Origin: Coriobacteriia bacterium | Lineage (GTDB): Bacteria > Actinomycetota > Coriobacteriia > Coriobacteriales > Atopobiaceae | Length of the DNA: 64,000 nucleotides | Reading direction: 5' to 3' | Assembly: GCA_003150175.1 (NCBI GenBank) | Contig: QAKZ01000017.1 | Location: forward strand, 6,819-70,818 | In this document: positions 43,781-52,310 of the stretch, in pieces | Position numbering within the stretch: the first letter of the stretch is position 1 | How the letters are laid out: each line of letters starts with the position of its first letter | Position numbers and translations under genes: made by a program | The notes under the pieces: generated by a model | What the model was told of the DNA's origin: nothing | The model's database searches: none | Seen by the model: the letters and a program-made list of their open reading frames with translations, nothing else

Positions 43781-44176
43781 ATGTCGACCAAGCAGTATAA
43801 CCCCGAGGGACGCCGCCGCATGGCGTTCTGGCTCTCCGACGAGGAGCACGAGAAGCTCAAGCGCATCGCAGACGCGAACGGCGTCGCGATGTCGGTCCAG
43901 ATCGCCAACTGGATCGCCGCCTTCTCCGACGAGACGGGCCGCCTCACCGAGGAGGGCGTCGACTCGTGCTGCGACCCCAAGCTCGCCGAGGCGGTCACGG
44001 CCGCCGAGTCGCTCGACCTCGTGTCTTCCGTGATCGACGGCGTGTACAACAAGTACTTCGCCGACGGCAAGGCATTCGGAGCGCAGCAGGCGGCCCCCGC
44101 GCCCAAGCCCAAGAAGAAGCGCAAGAAAACGCACGTCGAGGCCGTCAACGAGCTCCAGATGACGCTGGGGTTCTAG
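43781..44176 (+). CDS. Small basic-tailed protein, possible ribbon-helix-helix DNA-binding protein
   Basis: A 131-residue protein of unknown function. RRRMAFWLSDEEHEKLKRIAD followed by NGVAMSVQIANWI has a strand then two helices, the pattern of ribbon-helix-helix regulators. A middle acidic part (44-95) is followed by a very basic run KPKKKRKKTH near residue 110 and the end NELQMTLGF. AAGGA lies six bases before ATG 43781. It has its own promoter with a palindrome and is followed by a ~156-base nested palindrome. Not recognised beyond this; a plasmid-mobilisation-like or chromatin role is conceivable but unsupported. Confidence 0.6.
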   Translation: MSTKQYNPEGRRRMAFWLSDEEHEKLKRIADANGVAMSVQIANWIAAFSDETGRLTEEGVDSCCDPKLAEAVTAAESLDLVSSVIDGVYNKYFADGKAFGAQQAAPAPKPKKKRKKTHVEAVNELQMTLGF

Positions 44177-44186
44177 GCCCCGCCGC

Positions 44187-44342
44187 CCGCTTAGCGCGCC
44201 CGCCGCGCCTGGCCTCTGCGCATTAGTTGTCTGCTCGAACAGTCCTCTTCGCACGGAGGCCACATTAAGTGGCCTCCGGCTCATGCAGAACTCGCGACCA
44301 ACTAATGCGCACCCGGTCAGGCGCGGCGGGCGCGTTAAGCGG
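44187..44342. repeat. ~156-base nested palindrome between the 43.8 kb gene and mtaB
   Basis: Outer arms 44187-44211 and 44318-44342 (25 bases, one mismatch); middle arms GCGCATTAGTTGTC and GACCAACTAATGCGC (one-base bulge); inner hairpin CGGAGGCCAC-ATTAA-GTGGCCTCCG. The right outer arm includes the last codons and stop of mtaB. The middle arms are AT-rich within GC-rich outer arms, suggesting assembly from distinct pieces. No U-tract. The gap lies between convergent genes. Confidence 0.85.
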
Positions 44343-45687
44343 ACTTCTCCCCGATGAGAGTGCCGTCCTCGCGGACGTCGGTGAATCGAACCGGCAGGAG
44401 CGTGTCGAGCGGGACCGCGGGATCGACGGCGACGTCGAAGAGGCCGCCGGAGACAGCCCTGCCCGGGTACTGGACGACGACGAGGTCGCGCTTGCCGACG
44501 AGGCGCGAGGCCTCTTCGAGCCGCAGACGCGCAGCGAGCTCATGGGCGCGGAGCGAGCGCTCCGCCATGGCCTGCGGCGATACCTGGTCGGGAAACTCAG
44601 CGGCCGGGGTACCGGGACGGCGGGAGTAGCGGAAGATGTGCATCTTGGCGAAGCGCATCTCCTCGCAGAACGCGAGCGATTCCTCGAACTGCGCGTCCGT
44701 CTCGCCGGGGAAGCCGACGATGAGGTCGGTCCCGAGCGCCAGGTCGGGCATGAGCGAGCGGGCTCGCTGGACGTTCTCGCGGAAGAGCGGGGTTCGGTAC
44801 ACACGTGCCATGCGCCGCAGCGTCTCGTCGCAGCCTGACTGCAGGCAGATATGCAAAAACGGGGCTACGCGGCCGTTGGAAGCAGCCATGAGCCGCGCGA
44901 GGTCATCCGTCACGTCGGGCGGCTCGATGGAGGAGAGCCTGAGCCTCTCGACGCCCGTCCGCTCGAGCAGGCGGGAAAGAAGCCCCGGGAGCCTGAGCGG
45001 GTCCTCCGCGCTCCCCCACCGGTAGTCACCGAGGTTGATGCCCGTGAGCACGACCTCGTGGGCGCCCCTGGCCATGGCGGCGCGCACCTCTTCCTCGATT
45101 TCAGCGGGGTCGAAGGAGCGGGCGCGGCCGCGGGCCTTCCAGATGATGCAGTACGTGCAGCGGTTGTCGCAGCCGTCCTGCACCTGGACGCCGGGGCGCG
45201 TGCGGCCCGTCGGCGTCACCGGGTGCCTGGCGTCGGAAGAGGACCCGCAAGCTGCCGAGCCATCACGGGCGGACGGCGCATCGCAAGCTGAGGGGATTCC
45301 CTCCGCCCCGGGCGAGCCGGCCTCCGCGAGGCTCTCCGCGCTCTTCGCAAGGCGAATCACATAGTCTGCGACCTCGCGTTTATTCGCGACGACGTGGACG
45401 TTGGGCGCGAGCGCGGAGAGCTCGTCGGCGAATAACGACGCCACGCAGCCCGTGGCCACGACGAGCGGGGCCTGCGGCCGCGACGCGGCGTGACGGATGG
45501 CCTTGCGCGTCTTGGCCTCCGCCTCGCCCGTCACGGCACAGGTGTTGATCACGATGTAGTCGGCGTCGGACTCGCCGCAGAGCAGGAAGCCCGCGGCCTC
45601 GAGCTTGGCCGCGATGGCGTCGAGCTCGACGCGGTTCACGCGGCACCCGAGGTTGGCGAGCGCCGCGCGCGGGGCGCGGGCCGTCAC
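44335..45687 (-). CDS. mtaB: tRNA t6A37 methylthiotransferase MtaB
   Basis: A 450-residue radical SAM methylthiotransferase that makes ms2t6A at position 37. The N-terminal UPF0004 domain gives Cys in NLGCRVN, INTCAVTGEAEAKT and ATGCVAS for one FeS cluster; the radical SAM cluster is CDNRCTYC; a C-terminal TRAM domain follows. Between the two domains there is a ~45-residue Ala/Ser/Gly-rich, probably disordered linker (around EAGSPGAEGIPSACDAPS) that is longer than usual. GTG 45687 overlaps the dnaJ stop by four bases; an ATG at 45726 is less likely. Its stop lies inside the nested palindrome. Confidence 0.92.
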   Translation of the reverse strand: MTARAPRAALANLGCRVNRVELDAIAAKLEAAGFLLCGESDADYIVINTCAVTGEAEAKTRKAIRHAASRPQAPLVVATGCVASLFADELSALAPNVHVVANKREVADYVIRLAKSAESLAEAGSPGAEGIPSACDAPSARDGSAACGSSSDARHPVTPTGRTRPGVQVQDGCDNRCTYCIIWKARGRARSFDPAEIEEEVRAAMARGAHEVVLTGINLGDYRWGSAEDPLRLPGLLSRLLERTGVERLRLSSIEPPDVTDDLARLMAASNGRVAPFLHICLQSGCDETLRRMARVYRTPLFRENVQRARSLMPDLALGTDLIVGFPGETDAQFEESLAFCEEMRFAKMHIFRYSRRPGTPAAEFPDQVSPQAMAERSLRAHELAARLRLEEASRLVGKRDLVVVQYPGRAVSGGLFDVAVDPAVPLDTLLPVRFTDVREDGTLIGEKSA

Positions 45688-46922
45688 TTCTTCTTGCCCT
45701 TGAACGGGTTCTTGGGGGCGCGCCATTTGTCCCCGCTGAAGTGCTCGGAGACCTCCTCTTCGAGCTCGTCCTTGAGCTTCTCGGCCTTATCGTGGAGCTC
45801 CTCGCCGGCGGTCTCGGCCGCGTCGGCGGCGTCGCCGAGTCCGCGCTCGGCCTCGATGGCGCCGATGGCGAGGAGCTGCTTCTTTGTGAGGTCGGTCGGG
45901 GTCTCGACCTGGACGACCGCGACGAGGTTGCCGCGCGCGATCATGCCCATGCGCGGCATGCCGCGGCGCTCGACGACGACCTGCTGGCCGAACTGGCAGC
46001 CCGCGGGGACGTCCACCTTGACCTTCTCGTCCGCCATGACGCCGTCGATGGTCACGCTCGTGCCGAGGATCGCCTGGAGGGAGTCGACCTTGACCGTGCA
46101 GTAGAGGTCGTCGCCCTGGCGCTCGAAGCGCTCGCTCGGCTTGATCTCGACGCTGACCACGAGGTCGCCGCAGGTGTCTCCGCGCAGGCCCGCCTCGCCC
46201 TTGCCGGAGACCTTGAGGGTCTGGCCGGAGTGAATGCCCGCGGGGATCTTGACCTCGACCTTCTCGCGCGAGGGGGTGCGGCCCTGGCCGTCGCAGGTCT
46301 CGCACGGGTGGTCGATGACCTTGCCGGTGCCGCCGCAGTCGGGGCACTCGGACTGGGTCTGCATCTGGCCGAAGATCGTGCGCTGGACCTCGACGACGCG
46401 GCCCGTGCCGTGGCAGCGCGAGCAGGTCTGCATGCGGCCGCCCTCCGCGGCGCCCGTGCCGTTGCAGTCGTCGCAGGGCGCCAGGCGCTCGTACGAGAGC
46501 GTCTTTGTGCAGCCGGCGGCGGCCTCCTCGAGGGTCACCTGCAGGTGGATGCCCATGTCGCGCCCGCGCGTGCGCGCCTGGGCGCCGGCGGCGCCGCCCC
46601 GGCCGCCGCCGAAGAACGAGTCGAAGATGTCGCCGAAGCCGAAGCCCGAACCACCGAAGATGTCCGAGACGTCGACGTAGTCGGAGCCGAAGCCGGCAGG
46701 CCCGTTCGGGTCGCCGTAGCGGTCGTAGTTCGCGCGCTTCTGGTCATCGGAGAGGACGGTGTAGGCCTCGTTGACCTCCTTGAATTTCTCCTCGGCGTCC
46801 GGGTCGTCCGAGACGTCGGGGTGAAGCTTGCGCGCGAGCTTGAGGAACGCGCGCTTGATGGTTTTCGCGTCGGCGTCCTTCAAGACGCCGAGGACCTCGT
46901 AGTAATCCCTCTTCGAATCCAC
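45684..46922 (-). CDS. dnaJ: Chaperone DnaJ (Hsp40)
   Basis: A 412-residue co-chaperone of DnaK. J domain at 5-68 with HPD; Gly/Phe-rich region; four zinc-finger CxxCxGxG repeats beginning CDDC, CSRC, CPDC and CETC; then C-terminal substrate-binding domains. The last ~50 residues are a charged helix rich in Glu, Ala and Lys. GTG 46922 (VDSKRDYYEVLG) has GGAG nine bases upstream; the extra codons upstream are not needed. It is the typical DnaJ of the pair with the membrane-anchored one upstream. Confidence 0.95.
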   Translation of the reverse strand: MDSKRDYYEVLGVLKDADAKTIKRAFLKLARKLHPDVSDDPDAEEKFKEVNEAYTVLSDDQKRANYDRYGDPNGPAGFGSDYVDVSDIFGGSGFGFGDIFDSFFGGGRGGAAGAQARTRGRDMGIHLQVTLEEAAAGCTKTLSYERLAPCDDCNGTGAAEGGRMQTCSRCHGTGRVVEVQRTIFGQMQTQSECPDCGGTGKVIDHPCETCDGQGRTPSREKVEVKIPAGIHSGQTLKVSGKGEAGLRGDTCGDLVVSVEIKPSERFERQGDDLYCTVKVDSLQAILGTSVTIDGVMADEKVKVDVPAGCQFGQQVVVERRGMPRMGMIARGNLVAVVQVETPTDLTKKQLLAIGAIEAERGLGDAADAAETAGEELHDKAEKLKDELEEEVSEHFSGDKWRAPKNPFKGKKK

Positions 46923-47070
46923 TTGAACCAATCTCCAAAGCACTCAATAACTGCAGGTAAAACTAGGTAAAGAAGCAATTGTGCAAAGCCTTGTGCCAAT
47001 ATCGCGGAAAGAACCGCCAAGCCATTCGGTCCGCACAGGCGGCGCGACCCGGCCGTGCCCGGCCCTGCCG

Positions 47071-48231
47071 CTACCCACTCAGCCCTCCCGAGGGGGCCGC
47101 CGCAGAGCCCGCGTAGCCGGCACGCCCGAGGCCCGCCGAGCACGACGTGAACGCCGTGAAGAAGAGCGCGAGCACGAAGCCGGACGAGAACCCGTTGCCG
47201 ACGGCCGCACCGACATGCTTCCACCAGGTCGCGCCCCTGCCGACGCCCCCGCGGAAGCCGATGAAGAGGCCGATAACGATGAAGAAAAGCGCGAAGACGG
47301 AAACTCCGACCACGGCGCCGTACATCATGACCTGCGAGATCATGTCGAGGACGAAGAACGGCAGCGCGAAGCCGGCGAGGTAGAACCCGTTCGCCGCGCG
47401 CGGGTCGAGGCGCTCCTCGGGCACGACGACGCGCGCGACGAAGTCGCCGGAGGCCTCGCCGTTCGTGCCGGCGTTGCCCATGCCCTTGACGCGGACCTCG
47501 TCGCCGTCATGGCTGCCCGCGGGGATGTCTACGACGACCTCGCTCGCGGTGAGCGTGCGGCCGGTGCCGCCGCAGGCCGAGCAGGGGTCGGCGACGACCT
47601 TGCCGGTGCCCTCGCACTCGGGGCACTCCATCTCCATGACGCCGAAACCGAGGATGGTGCCGAGGTCGACCGAGATGCGCCCCCGGCCACCGCAGGTCGG
47701 GCAGGTCTCGGGGTGGTCGGAGTGGACGGAGCCGGCGCCGTGGCACACGTCGCAGGCGGCGTAGCGCTGGTAGGTAACGCCGCGACGGCAGCCCTCGGCA
47801 GCCTTCTTTGCGTCGAGGTTGACCTCGAAGACGACGTCCTTGCCCGCGCGCGGGTTGTAGGCGCGCGACTGCTTGCGGCGCGAGGCCCCCGTGTTGTAGC
47901 CGCCGCCGAAGGGGCCCCAGGCGAAGGGCCCGCCCACGCCGCCGAAGGGGTCGCCGTAGCCGCCGTAGCCGCCCGCGGAGGGGGATCCTGCGGCGCCGGC
48001 GAACGGGTTGCCCGAGCGCATGGCGTCGTAGCGGCGGCGCTTGTCCTCGTCGGAGAGGACGGCGTAGGCCTCGGAGACCTCCTTGAACTTCTCCTCGGCG
48101 TCGGGAGCCTTGTTCACGTCGGGGTGGAGCTTGCGCGCCTTCTGCTGGAAGGCCTTGCGGATCTCCTCTGTGGAGGCGTCCTTCTCGACGCCGAGGATGG
48201 CGTAGTAGTCCTTGTCGTTCATCGAGGCCAT
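47071..48231 (-). CDS. DnaJ-like protein with transmembrane C-terminus
   Basis: A 386-residue J-protein. Residues 6-70 form a J domain with HPD at 36-38, 73-115 are Gly/Phe-rich, and 150-222 hold four complete CxxC pairs (CDVC 160-163, CPTC 177-180, CPEC 203-206, CSAC 217-220) as in DnaJ. The first part of the peptide-binding domain follows to about 275, but the rest is replaced by three hydrophobic segments (about 281-297, 303-325, 340-362). Thus it looks like a DnaJ anchored in the membrane with its J and zinc domains in the cytoplasm. ATG 48231 has AAGGAG nine bases upstream. It precedes dnaJ by 148 bases. Confidence 0.85.
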   Translation of the reverse strand: MASMNDKDYYAILGVEKDASTEEIRKAFQQKARKLHPDVNKAPDAEEKFKEVSEAYAVLSDEDKRRRYDAMRSGNPFAGAAGSPSAGGYGGYGDPFGGVGGPFAWGPFGGGYNTGASRRKQSRAYNPRAGKDVVFEVNLDAKKAAEGCRRGVTYQRYAACDVCHGAGSVHSDHPETCPTCGGRGRISVDLGTILGFGVMEMECPECEGTGKVVADPCSACGGTGRTLTASEVVVDIPAGSHDGDEVRVKGMGNAGTNGEASGDFVARVVVPEERLDPRAANGFYLAGFALPFFVLDMISQVMMYGAVVGVSVFALFFIVIGLFIGFRGGVGRGATWWKHVGAAVGNGFSSGFVLALFFTAFTSCSAGLGRAGYAGSAAAPSGGLSG

Positions 48232-48276
48232 GTGGCCGAGCTCCTTATGCCGGGGGCAAATTAGACAACAGGTTTG

Positions 48277-48282
48277 ATTATA
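48277..48282 (-). promoter_or_regulatory. -10 element for the membrane DnaJ gene
   Basis: A perfect TATAAT on the minus strand about 46 bases before the start ATG. No matching -35 (GTATGG at the 17-base position). Confidence 0.45.
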
Positions 48283-48307
48283 TCCACAGGCAGGCGAATC
48301 CATACTA

Positions 48308-48345
48308 AAGCCGCGCCGCGTCCATGTTGGGGCGCGGCGCGGCTT
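48308..48345 (-). terminator. Terminator-like hairpin after dCMP deaminase gene
   Basis: 13-pair perfect stem AAGCCGCGCCGCG / CGCGGCGCGGCTT with a 12-base loop, between the dCMP deaminase stop and the dnaJ-like promoter. Only a short T-tail follows (TTTAG on the minus strand). Confidence 0.6.
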
Positions 48346-48374
48346 GGGGGTCAAGCATGGGGCCGAGGGCGGGC

Positions 48375-48851
48375 CTACCCCTCGATCTGCACCCCGACTT
48401 GGCGGTAGGTGATGCCGCAGCGGTCGAGGATGTTGCGCGAGATGAGGCCATCCTCGGTGCTGTGGTACTTGTCGTCGAGGTAGACGACCTCGCCGATGCC
48501 CGCCTGCACGAGGGTCTTGGCGCACTCGTGGCACGGGAAGAGGGTCACGTAGATAGTGGCCCCGACCAGGTCTTTATTCGAACCGCGGTAGTTGAGGATG
48601 GCGTTGGCCTCGGCGTGGATCACATAGTTGTGCTTATCCGTGAGGGGCTCGCCGGTGGACTCCCAGGGGAACTCGTCGTCGTCGATGCCCGCGGGCGTGC
48701 CGTTGTAGCCGACCGAGAGGATGCGGTGGTCCTTATCGGCGATGCAGGCGCCCACCTGGGTCTTCGGGTCCTTGGAGCGGAGCTTCGCCGCGACCGCGAC
48801 CCTCATGAAGAACTCGTCCCACGAAATGACGCCCTCGCGCTTGCCCGGCAT
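48375..48851 (-). CDS. dCMP deaminase
   Basis: A 158-residue zinc deaminase converting dCMP to dUMP for dTMP synthesis; related to ComEB. The catalytic motif HAEANAILN and zinc Cys pair [10 protein letters not shown] are intact, with [15 protein letters not shown] near residue 50. ATG 48851 follows GGGGGAGCAAC; the extra upstream codons are not needed. It stands alone between the repeat pair at 49 kb and a terminator. Confidence 0.93.
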   Translation of the reverse strand: MPGKREGVISWDEFFMRVAVAAKLRSKDPKTQVGACIADKDHRILSVGYNGTPAGIDDDEFPWESTGEPLTDKHNYVIHAEANAILNYRGSNKDLVGATIYVTLFPCHECAKTLVQAGIGEVVYLDDKYHSTEDGLISRNILDRCGITYRQVGVQIEG

Positions 48852-48956
48852 GTTGCTCCCCCATCGACGTAAAGGATTGATACACGCATAGTGCCGCAAG
48901 CTGGGCGGCATTGCAACCGCAGAGGCTGGCCGCGGCGAGGCAGACCTCTGCCGATA

Positions 48957-49032
48957 GAAATGACGAAAAGGGACAGTCCCTTTTCGTCATTTCAGGTCTG
49001 GATGATAAAAAGGGACTGTCCCTTTTCGTCAT
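48957..49032. repeat. Two 31-base palindromes of the dispersed family, head to head
   Basis: 48960-48990 is identical to the 27491-27521 palindrome and is extended to GAAATGACG...CGTCATTTC (48957-48993). 49002-49032 is a diverged copy (ATGATAAAAAGGGAC / GTCCCTTTTCGTCAT) with central T instead of A. They are 11 bases apart. The stop codon of the old-yellow-enzyme gene (49032-49034) overlaps the end of the second copy. Confidence 0.9.
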
Positions 49033-50891
49033 TAAAGCTCGTTGGCAGCGTGGTACGCGGAGCGGATGGCGCTCGCGATGTCTGCGGTGCGCTCGCCCGC
49101 GCAGTCGCCGACGTAGGTGACGGGGACGGTCACGCCGGAGGCGTCGAAGGCGTTCGCCTTGGAGCCAACGGCCATGACGACGTAGTCGCACGGGATGCTC
49201 ACGGGGCTCTCGGCGCCGTCGTCGCCCTTGCGCACGGCCTCGACTCCGGCGTCGGTGATGCCGGTCACGCGGGTGTTCACGTGCTGCTCGACGCCCTTGG
49301 CGGCGAACTCGGCCATGATGGTGGGAAGGATCGTCCCCGACTCGCCGGACGCGATCTTGTCGAGCATCTCGACGATGGCGACCTGACAGCCGCGCGCGAG
49401 CAGGTACTCCGCGGTCTCGGTGCCCACGAGGCCGCCGCCGATGACGGCGACGCGGCCGGAGACCTCGGCCTTGCCGGAAAGGACGTCCCAGGAAGAGACG
49501 ACCTTCTCGCTGTCGGAGCCCGGGACGGGAATGCGGACGTCGTGCGCGCCCACGGCGACGATCGCCGCGTCGAAGGCATTCAGCTCATCGGCGCCCGCGG
49601 CGTGGTTGAGCTCCACGCTCACGCCGAGAAGCGGGAGCACCTTCTGGTAGTACTCGACCGAGCGCATGATCTCGGCCTTGCGGGGAGGCGCCGCCGCGAG
49701 GAGGATCTGTCCGCCGAGGTGGTCGGACGCCTCGTAGAGGGTGACGCCGTAGCCGCGCTTCGCCGCGACGCGCGCGGCCTCGAGCCCCGCGACGCCGCCG
49801 CCCACGACGGCGACCTTCTTGCTGCCCTCCCCAGGCTTGATGGAGATGGTCGCCTCGTCGCCGTTCTCCGCGTTGAGCACGCACGAGATGTAGCGGCGGT
49901 TCTGGATGGCGTCGACGCAGCCCTTGTTGCAGTTCAGGCACTCGCGGATGGGCTCGCCGGAAGCGGCCTTGAGGGCGATGTCGGGGTCGCACAGGAGCGA
50001 GCGGCCGTAGCCGATGACGTCGGCGGAGCCGTCCTCGAGGATCTTCTCGCCGGCCTCGACCGAGACGACGCGGCCCACGGTCGCCACGGGGACCGAGACG
50101 AGCGACTTCACGCGCTCGGCGACGGGCAGGGTCCAGTTGTAGGGCACCGAGCCCATCGGAGGGATGGTGTCGCCCATGTTGCCGGTGTGGTTGGCCTGGG
50201 CAACCTGGATCATGTCGACTCCGGCGCGGTCGAGCATGACGGCGAACTCACAGGCCTCGTCGGCAAGAAGCCCGCCCTTGCCGCGCGGCGTTCCGTCGGC
50301 GTTGATAGTGATAACGGGGAGCTTGTACTCGACCATCAGCTCGGGCGCGGCCTCCTTGATGGCGGCGACGACCTCGAGGGCGTAGCGGGTGCGGTTCTCG
50401 AGCGAGCCGCCGTACTCGTCGGTGCGGTGGTTGAGCGTGGCGGAGCAAAGCGACCCGACCAGGCGGTCGCCGTGGACCTCGATGGCGTCGACGCCTGCCT
50501 TCTGGGCACGGGCAGCGGACGCGGCGATGGCCGCCTTGATGTCCTCGAGCTGCTCGACCGTGGCCTCGGTGACGAAGTGCTGCATGTCATGGTGGAGCTT
50601 TGCGTAGGCCTGCTTGCGGATCTCGCCGGACTCGGTCATCTTCGCCGCGAAGGTCGCCTCGTCGCCGGCCGCCTTGGCCTCCTGCGCCGCCTTGGCGGCG
50701 GCCATGGAGCCCATGATCATGCGGCCCACGCCGGGGACGTCGTACTCGGGATGGAAGAGCTGGAGCGCGAGCTTGGCGCCGTGCTTGTGCACCGCGTCGG
50801 CAAGTGCCTTGAAGGTGGGGATCTGGGCGTCGGCCCCGAATGGCCGCGCGCCTTGGCATCGAGTATGCCCATCGGCCGAGACGACTGACAT
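49032..50891 (-). pseudogene. 5'-truncated NADH:flavin oxidoreductase (old yellow enzyme / enoate reductase type)
   Basis: The frame of 619 codons begins at about residue 65-70 of a normal enzyme: GADAQIPTFKALADAVHKHGAKLALQLFHPEYD is present, but the N-terminal FMN-binding stretch (the ...MAPM... region of the barrel) is not. Only about 90 bases separate it from the hemW stop, too few to hold it. Thereafter the frame is complete: HGDRLVGSLCSATLNHRTDEYGG, FeS motif CLNCNKGC with CVLN, FAD motif GGGVAGLEAARVAA and NAD motif GGGLVGTETAEYLL. So the barrel would lack its first strand; expression may be lost. It might also be an unusual intact start, since the rest is undamaged. Confidence 0.7.
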
Positions 50892-50984
50892 ATCAGATTG
50901 AGGGCAATCGGTAAATGGCTGACTTTGTCAGGTAAACGTCCTTTCTTCAGATCACGCGGCAATATATCGGCGGAGAACCGAGGA

Positions 50985-52310
50985 TCAGCGGTCCTCCCCC
51001 ATCGTCGACTGCCGAAGAGAAGCGACCTCCCCGGGAGCGAGGTCCCACAGGCGCTCATAAAGCTCGTTTCCGAGGAGCCAGCCCCGCTCGGTCGGGACGA
51101 AGCGCCCGTGCGCCTTCGTCAGATAGCCGTCGCGCACGAGCCCCTCAAGGCAATCGCCCGTGCCAGGAAGAAGCCCCCGGGCATGGGCAACCAATCCGGG
51201 GTCCAGACCCTCCGAGAGCCGCGCCCCCAGCATCAGGTCCTCAGCAGCCGCTTGCGCAGAGGTTAAGAACTCTATATCGAAACGAAGGGAAGAGAGCCTG
51301 GGGTCGCGCGCTATCTGCTCTTTGGAGTTCAACACAGTCAGTCGGACCCGTGCGGTGCCGGAAGGCGACGGCGGAAGCTCTCTGCAAGCGTCTCTAAGTC
51401 TCGAGTAGCACTTGAGGGTTAACATACTTGAGGCATTAGTTCCTAGTCCTAGATACGGCTGACCAGTCCAATAAGCTTCGTTATGTTTGCAGGCTTTTCC
51501 AGGCTTTGTGTAGCTAGCTACCTCATAACGATTAAATCCATTACCTTCAAGCACTACTTGAGCCTTCTGCATTCGTTGCGCTTGGACCTCATCTGAGTTC
51601 CATTCGTATGAATCCTCGGAATACAGCCGGTCGAACGCCGTCCCCTCCTCGATCATGAGCGGGTACACGCTCACATGGCCGGCACCGAGGGCGAGTGCCT
51701 GGGACAGCGTCAGCGCCCAGGAGGCATCAGACTGTCCGGGGGTCGCGCACATTAAGTCACAGGAGACATCAAAGCCGAGCGCCACGGCGGCACGTACGCG
51801 ATCCTGCGCCAAGGCGGCATCGTGCAAGCGCCCGAGCTTTCGGAGCTCGGAATCCACAAGACTCTGCACACCGATGGAGAGCCTAGTGGCACCGGCTTCC
51901 CGAGCAGCATCGAGCACCTCATCGGTGAGCGAATCGGGGTTTGCCTCGCAAGAAAGCTCCGCGGGCCCGAGCGACGCGACATTACGGACGATTGCGCCGA
52001 GCGACTCTGCCCCGAGCAGGCTCGGCGTCCCGCCGCCGATGTAGGCGGTTTCGAGTCCCTCCAGCAGCCCTAAACCCCGCGCCTCATCAATCTGGGATGC
52101 CAGGGCCGCCGCGTAGCTCGACATCAGCGGGTCATCGCGCCTCGTCGTCCAGGACGCGAAGTCGCAATAGGCGCACTTCTGGGCGCAGAACGGGACGTGC
52201 AGGTACAGCGCATACGCCGAGGCCCGCTCAAGGCGGGCCTCCCATTCGCTCGATTGATATCCAGAGACGCCGGTACCGCCCGTGCGTGAACTACTCGGCA
52301 TAGGACCCAT
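50985..52310 (-). CDS. hemW: HemW-like radical SAM protein (heme chaperone family)
   Basis: A 441-residue member of the coproporphyrinogen-dehydrogenase-like family. The SAM motif CAQKCAYCDF near residue 42, IGGGTPSLL, LSIGVQSL and NEAYWTGQPYLGLGTNASS are typical; absence of a Cys-rich extension fits HemW, not HemN. ATG 52310 overlaps the dusB stop by 20 bases; GGAGG lies nine bases upstream. The middle third (about 51241-51600) has markedly lower GC (about 40-50%) than flanks and looks imported. Confidence 0.88.
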   Translation of the reverse strand: MGPMPSSSRTGGTGVSGYQSSEWEARLERASAYALYLHVPFCAQKCAYCDFASWTTRRDDPLMSSYAAALASQIDEARGLGLLEGLETAYIGGGTPSLLGAESLGAIVRNVASLGPAELSCEANPDSLTDEVLDAAREAGATRLSIGVQSLVDSELRKLGRLHDAALAQDRVRAAVALGFDVSCDLMCATPGQSDASWALTLSQALALGAGHVSVYPLMIEEGTAFDRLYSEDSYEWNSDEVQAQRMQKAQVVLEGNGFNRYEVASYTKPGKACKHNEAYWTGQPYLGLGTNASSMLTLKCYSRLRDACRELPPSPSGTARVRLTVLNSKEQIARDPRLSSLRFDIEFLTSAQAAAEDLMLGARLSEGLDPGLVAHARGLLPGTGDCLEGLVRDGYLTKAHGRFVPTERGWLLGNELYERLWDLAPGEVASLRQSTMGEDR

